From contig JAJEKV010000293.1 in assembly GCA_021234155.1 (NCBI GenBank), positions 126,001 through 190,000 on the forward strand: a DNA stretch of 64,000 nt, written 5' to 3'. The translations under genes and the position numbers were made by a program. Numbering within the stretch: position 1 is the stretch's first letter; the number at the start of each line of letters is the position of its first letter. The notes beneath the pieces were generated by a model that ran no database searches, had not been told where the DNA came from, and was given only the letters and a program-made list of their open reading frames with translations. The stretch is from Isoetes taiwanensis. Its lineage: Eukaryota > Streptophyta > Lycopodiopsida > Isoetales > Isoetaceae. Positions 61,252 through 64,000 of the stretch are shown here, one piece after another.

Positions 61252-64000
61252 TGTTATAATAATAATAATAATAATTTATTATCATGCTCCTTAGGACCTT
61301 GAGGTCATGGAGCAGCCATTACATGTTGTTTGATCTCAATTGAGTCAAAAACAATCTATGCAATTCAATCTTTTTAAGGTAGCAACCCAGTTTTCTTGGA
61401 TCAATGTCTAAGAGACTATGAAAGCTATTGAGTCTGATATCAAATGAGTTTCTAATGTCTGTATATGCTGTGCATGCTAAAAATGTGTGCTCTTCATCCT
61501 CAACAACCCCATGTGCATAGTAAGCATAACCGTTCTTCTTCGGGGATGCGGTCCATCCGCCTACTTCAATTTGGAGCTCGTGCGAACTCGTCAGTAGGTA
61601 TCGTGCAATAGTTTGCCTCGGGAGCGTGGGATGCCGGGCTGAAAGATATGCTTGATCCGAGTATACCAAAGATCGGGTTCACCTCTGTCATATATAATAT
61701 GTCATTTTAGTGCTGGTTCACCCAGCATCCGGCTCCATCACACGAATCGCATGCGGTCTCTTACACTTAGCTCAATCCGCCGCTTAGCTTCATCGATTCC
61801 CCGCCTAGTAGCCCATTCCAACACATCCCCTGCACCATCCTCGTATGTGCGGGACTCTTCCATGGCTTTTCTTGGTAGTCGATTATCATCTAGAGTAGAT
61901 AGCCCGTTTACAAAAACAATAGTCGGACCAATGCCTCGCGCCCAATCCAGAAGCGCACTGCTTCCGCCAAAGATAATTGGATATGGAATCGTTGTTTGAT
62001 TCCGAAGTTCTTCTTGCGTAAAAATCTTTTGAATGCATTCCACCCGTTTCCATAAGCCCTTTTGATGAGCAGTGCCCCCATACCGAGCCCCATATAATGC
62101 TACTTGTTTGGACCAAAGCGTTTTAAAAGCATTTTTTCAACTTCCATTCCCTAAATGATGCCTACGGCATCGCCTAAGCATGCCATACAAAGCCGTTTTC
62201 CCCCCGCTACTCTCTTCTTAATACACTCTTTCCACTTATAATCCGAACCGAATTCCAAGCCAAGATACTTATAATAACTTACGGTTCTAGCAATTCTCCA
62301 TTGTAAGTAAACCGTGGTCTTTGGATTGTGCCATAAACCATGATCTTGGATTTGGATAAGTTAACCTTCATTTTCCTTGCTAGACGTAATTCACTTAGTG
62401 TTTGTAGATGTACCGTAGCGCATCGGTGATTCCGCCAAACAATACTACATCGTCCGCATATAGCAACAGCTTGAATTACATAATCCCCTAGCCGCTGGTT
62501 CCCGTAAGACCTTTTTGCTCCATCCACTGCCAGAATTCATCTATATATAGTCCAAAAAGGGTGGGAGACAACGGCAGCCCTGTCTTACCCCTATCGTCTT
62601 TTGGAATTTCACATGGATTGTCCGCAGCCCGTGTTCTAACTTCCTTATACTGGTGAGATATCGCCCCATAAGTGCGGTTGGGGCCAATTTCTTTCATTGA
62701 TTGCCTAACTCATCCCTCGGGTACCGTATCAAATGCTTTAGAGAAATCAATGAAAGCAAGGAAAAGGGCTTTACCGGTCTTTTTGCCTTCTCGACGGCAA
62801 GACTTTTCGCAAAGTGAGGGCATGATCTAAGGTATTATGCATTTTTTTCAAACCCGCTTGGCACGGCGGGCTGCTTTCCCATTTGTCTCGCCCATGCACT
62901 CAAGCTCCAACAGCAACCCAGCAATTTAGAATAGACACTCCCTACCATGATGGTTCACGTAATTTGGGCATCCGCTTTTATGCCCGACTTATACACTGGA
63001 ACAATTTTGTTAGATTGCCATGAGTTCGGCAGCCCTGCTTGATCACGGCATTTAGTTGATCCGTTAACACGTAAGAGCATTTCCCCACCCCATTTCGTGA
63101 GCTCAAGACTCATACCTTCGAGATCTCGCAGCCTTCCCATTCTTTAGATGCTCTAAAGCCAAGTCTACCTCCTTTCGCATCGTGGAAGATATCTTCATAC
63201 ACATCTACCGATTCCATCTTGGCCGCACCTTCATAATAGTACGGGGATCTTACCAGCTGCAAGAGATCCTCTTCTTTTAACCGATGGTGTACCACGGGAC
63301 CCCGGATTTTATTCCAAAACTCTTTGGGTGCTTATGGAGCCGTTACACAAGTCCTCCCGCCTTTTAGCCTCAGATGCTCTTTTCTTGCCTCGAATGAGCG
63401 GTTTGTACCATTTGGGCTTTACTTTAACTCCCTTAGGAGTCGTGATCTCGCTATGGAGCATTCAAGATCCCACCATGTGTTGCAAGGTTTTCCCGCCTTC
63501 CTAGGCTTCAGATATCCAAAACAATGTCCCGCTTTCATGATCAAGTTTCGCGGAGTAAAGCTGAGTCGACCTCCGCTTTACCACTCCAAGAGACGGATCG
63601 AAAGTGTTTGGTCTAGGCATCTCGAAAAGCTTTCCTTTTTAGTATAGTCAATTTCAACTTGGACTTAGCGCCGATGGGTTATAGTTCATTCAAGAGGCAA
63701 AAAGCATCCCCATCCCGTGGGGGTATGGGCGACGCTGCCCCCGGGCGGGTCATAGAGAGCCGCCGCAAGTATCTTCATTCCCCACCGCCGGGTGTGATGT
63801 CCCCCTCAGAGGGGCTGGCCTTCAAGCACTCTCAAGGCAAAAGGTTCGAGGATGAGTGTCCAGAAGAAGTCAACATCTCCCCTCGATGCTTGGCAAGGTA
63901 CCGCGCCTTTGTGTCCTTCCGATGGGGGCGCGGTGGATCGCGGTGGTGGCTAAGCGGTACTGGATCCAGAATGTGACGGAAGCTGCCGCTATGTTTTACA
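61252..64000 (-). mobile_element. LINE with YADD reverse transcriptase and (ATT)n tail, incomplete at window edge
   Basis: On the minus strand the order is RT fingers (SELTKWGGEMLLRV, NKIVPVYKSG), SLISLKHLIRYP, GCPLSPTLFGLYIDE-like block (LPLSPTLFGLYIDEFWQW at about 62,540-62,590), then LLLYADDVVLFGGITDALRY (catalytic YADD at 62,449-62,460), KVNLSKSKIMVYG, YKYLGLEFGSDYKWKECI, and a C-terminal zinc-knuckle-like EDEEHTFLACTAYTDIRNSF. It ends with a hairpin (61,285-61,314) and AAT/ATT repeats (61,252-61,275). Frames are broken every 100-250 bp, so it is dead. It differs from the L1-type LINE at 48.7 kb in its RT words and tail. Confidence 0.8.
62449..62460 (-). other. Catalytic YADD codons of the LINE RT
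   Basis: TATGCGGACGAT on the minus strand encodes Y-A-D-D, the metal-binding centre of the reverse transcriptase. It is preceded by LLL and followed by VVLFGG, as expected for the palm. Confidence 0.85.

Noticed and set aside
63324-63976. Two plus-strand frames of 107 and 105 codons at the window end
   Set aside because: The LINE there runs on the minus strand. These frames show no domain and are antisense to it.

Overview
This window is nuclear DNA from a land plant: spliced genes with GT-AG introns, two host genes, and a large excess of nested transposable elements. The mix of elements leans toward a non-seed plant, and a fern is my best guess. The basis for this is a Replitron-like HUH element, a chromovirus whose gag and reverse transcriptase read like the fungal/vertebrate Tcn1-sushi type rather than the usual seed-plant type, and a LINE with an (ATT)n tail. 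The lineage is an inference and was not tested.

Region by region. 1-2.8 kb: the 3' tail of a LINE, then AT-rich sequence with a degenerate dispersed repeat. 2.8-5.2 kb: an element encoding an HUH endonuclease of Replitron type, bounded by a direct repeat, with iteron-like repeats and a terminal hairpin. 5.7-9.5 kb (minus): a nine-exon DEAD-box RNA helicase gene of the RH20/RH30 (DDX5/Dbp2) group that carries several single-base lesions. 11.8-17.4 kb: a decayed chromovirus with a small retroposon nested in its gag. 20.8-39.4 kb: one Ty3/Gypsy LTR retrotransposon of 18.6 kb with 1.63-kb LTRs, 5-bp target duplications (GTGAT), a tRNA-Met primer site and a polypurine tract. Nested inside it are the 3' end of one Helitron (probably carrying a TRM-like gene fragment), a foldback MITE inside the reverse transcriptase, and, in the 3' LTR, a complete 1716-bp Helitron carrying ankyrin-repeat exons. 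40-41 kb: an L1-type LINE fragment and short tandem repeats. 43.6-44.9 kb (minus): an intact S40/DUF584 senescence-regulator gene with a 5'UTR intron and a TATA box. 47.6-52.5 kb: a degenerate satellite of about 235 bp interrupted by a 5'-truncated L1 LINE (12-bp target duplication), which itself contains a mitochondrial cox1 fragment together with group II intron domain V. 54.5-60.7 kb: several local tandem duplications and an unrecognised minus-strand gene. 61.2-64 kb (minus): a second LINE type with a YADD reverse transcriptase and an (ATT)n tail.

The two host genes (helicase and S40) are ordinary nuclear genes and are not functionally linked by their position. The most notable system is the Replitron-like element. 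It has a catalytic HUH protein, a second ORF overlapping its stop codon, four iteron-like repeats, a 14-bp-stem hairpin and flanking direct repeats. Together with the two Helitron ends, the window holds two distinct kinds of eukaryotic HUH-transposon remains.

All coordinates come from reading by eye. Nothing was searched against a database.
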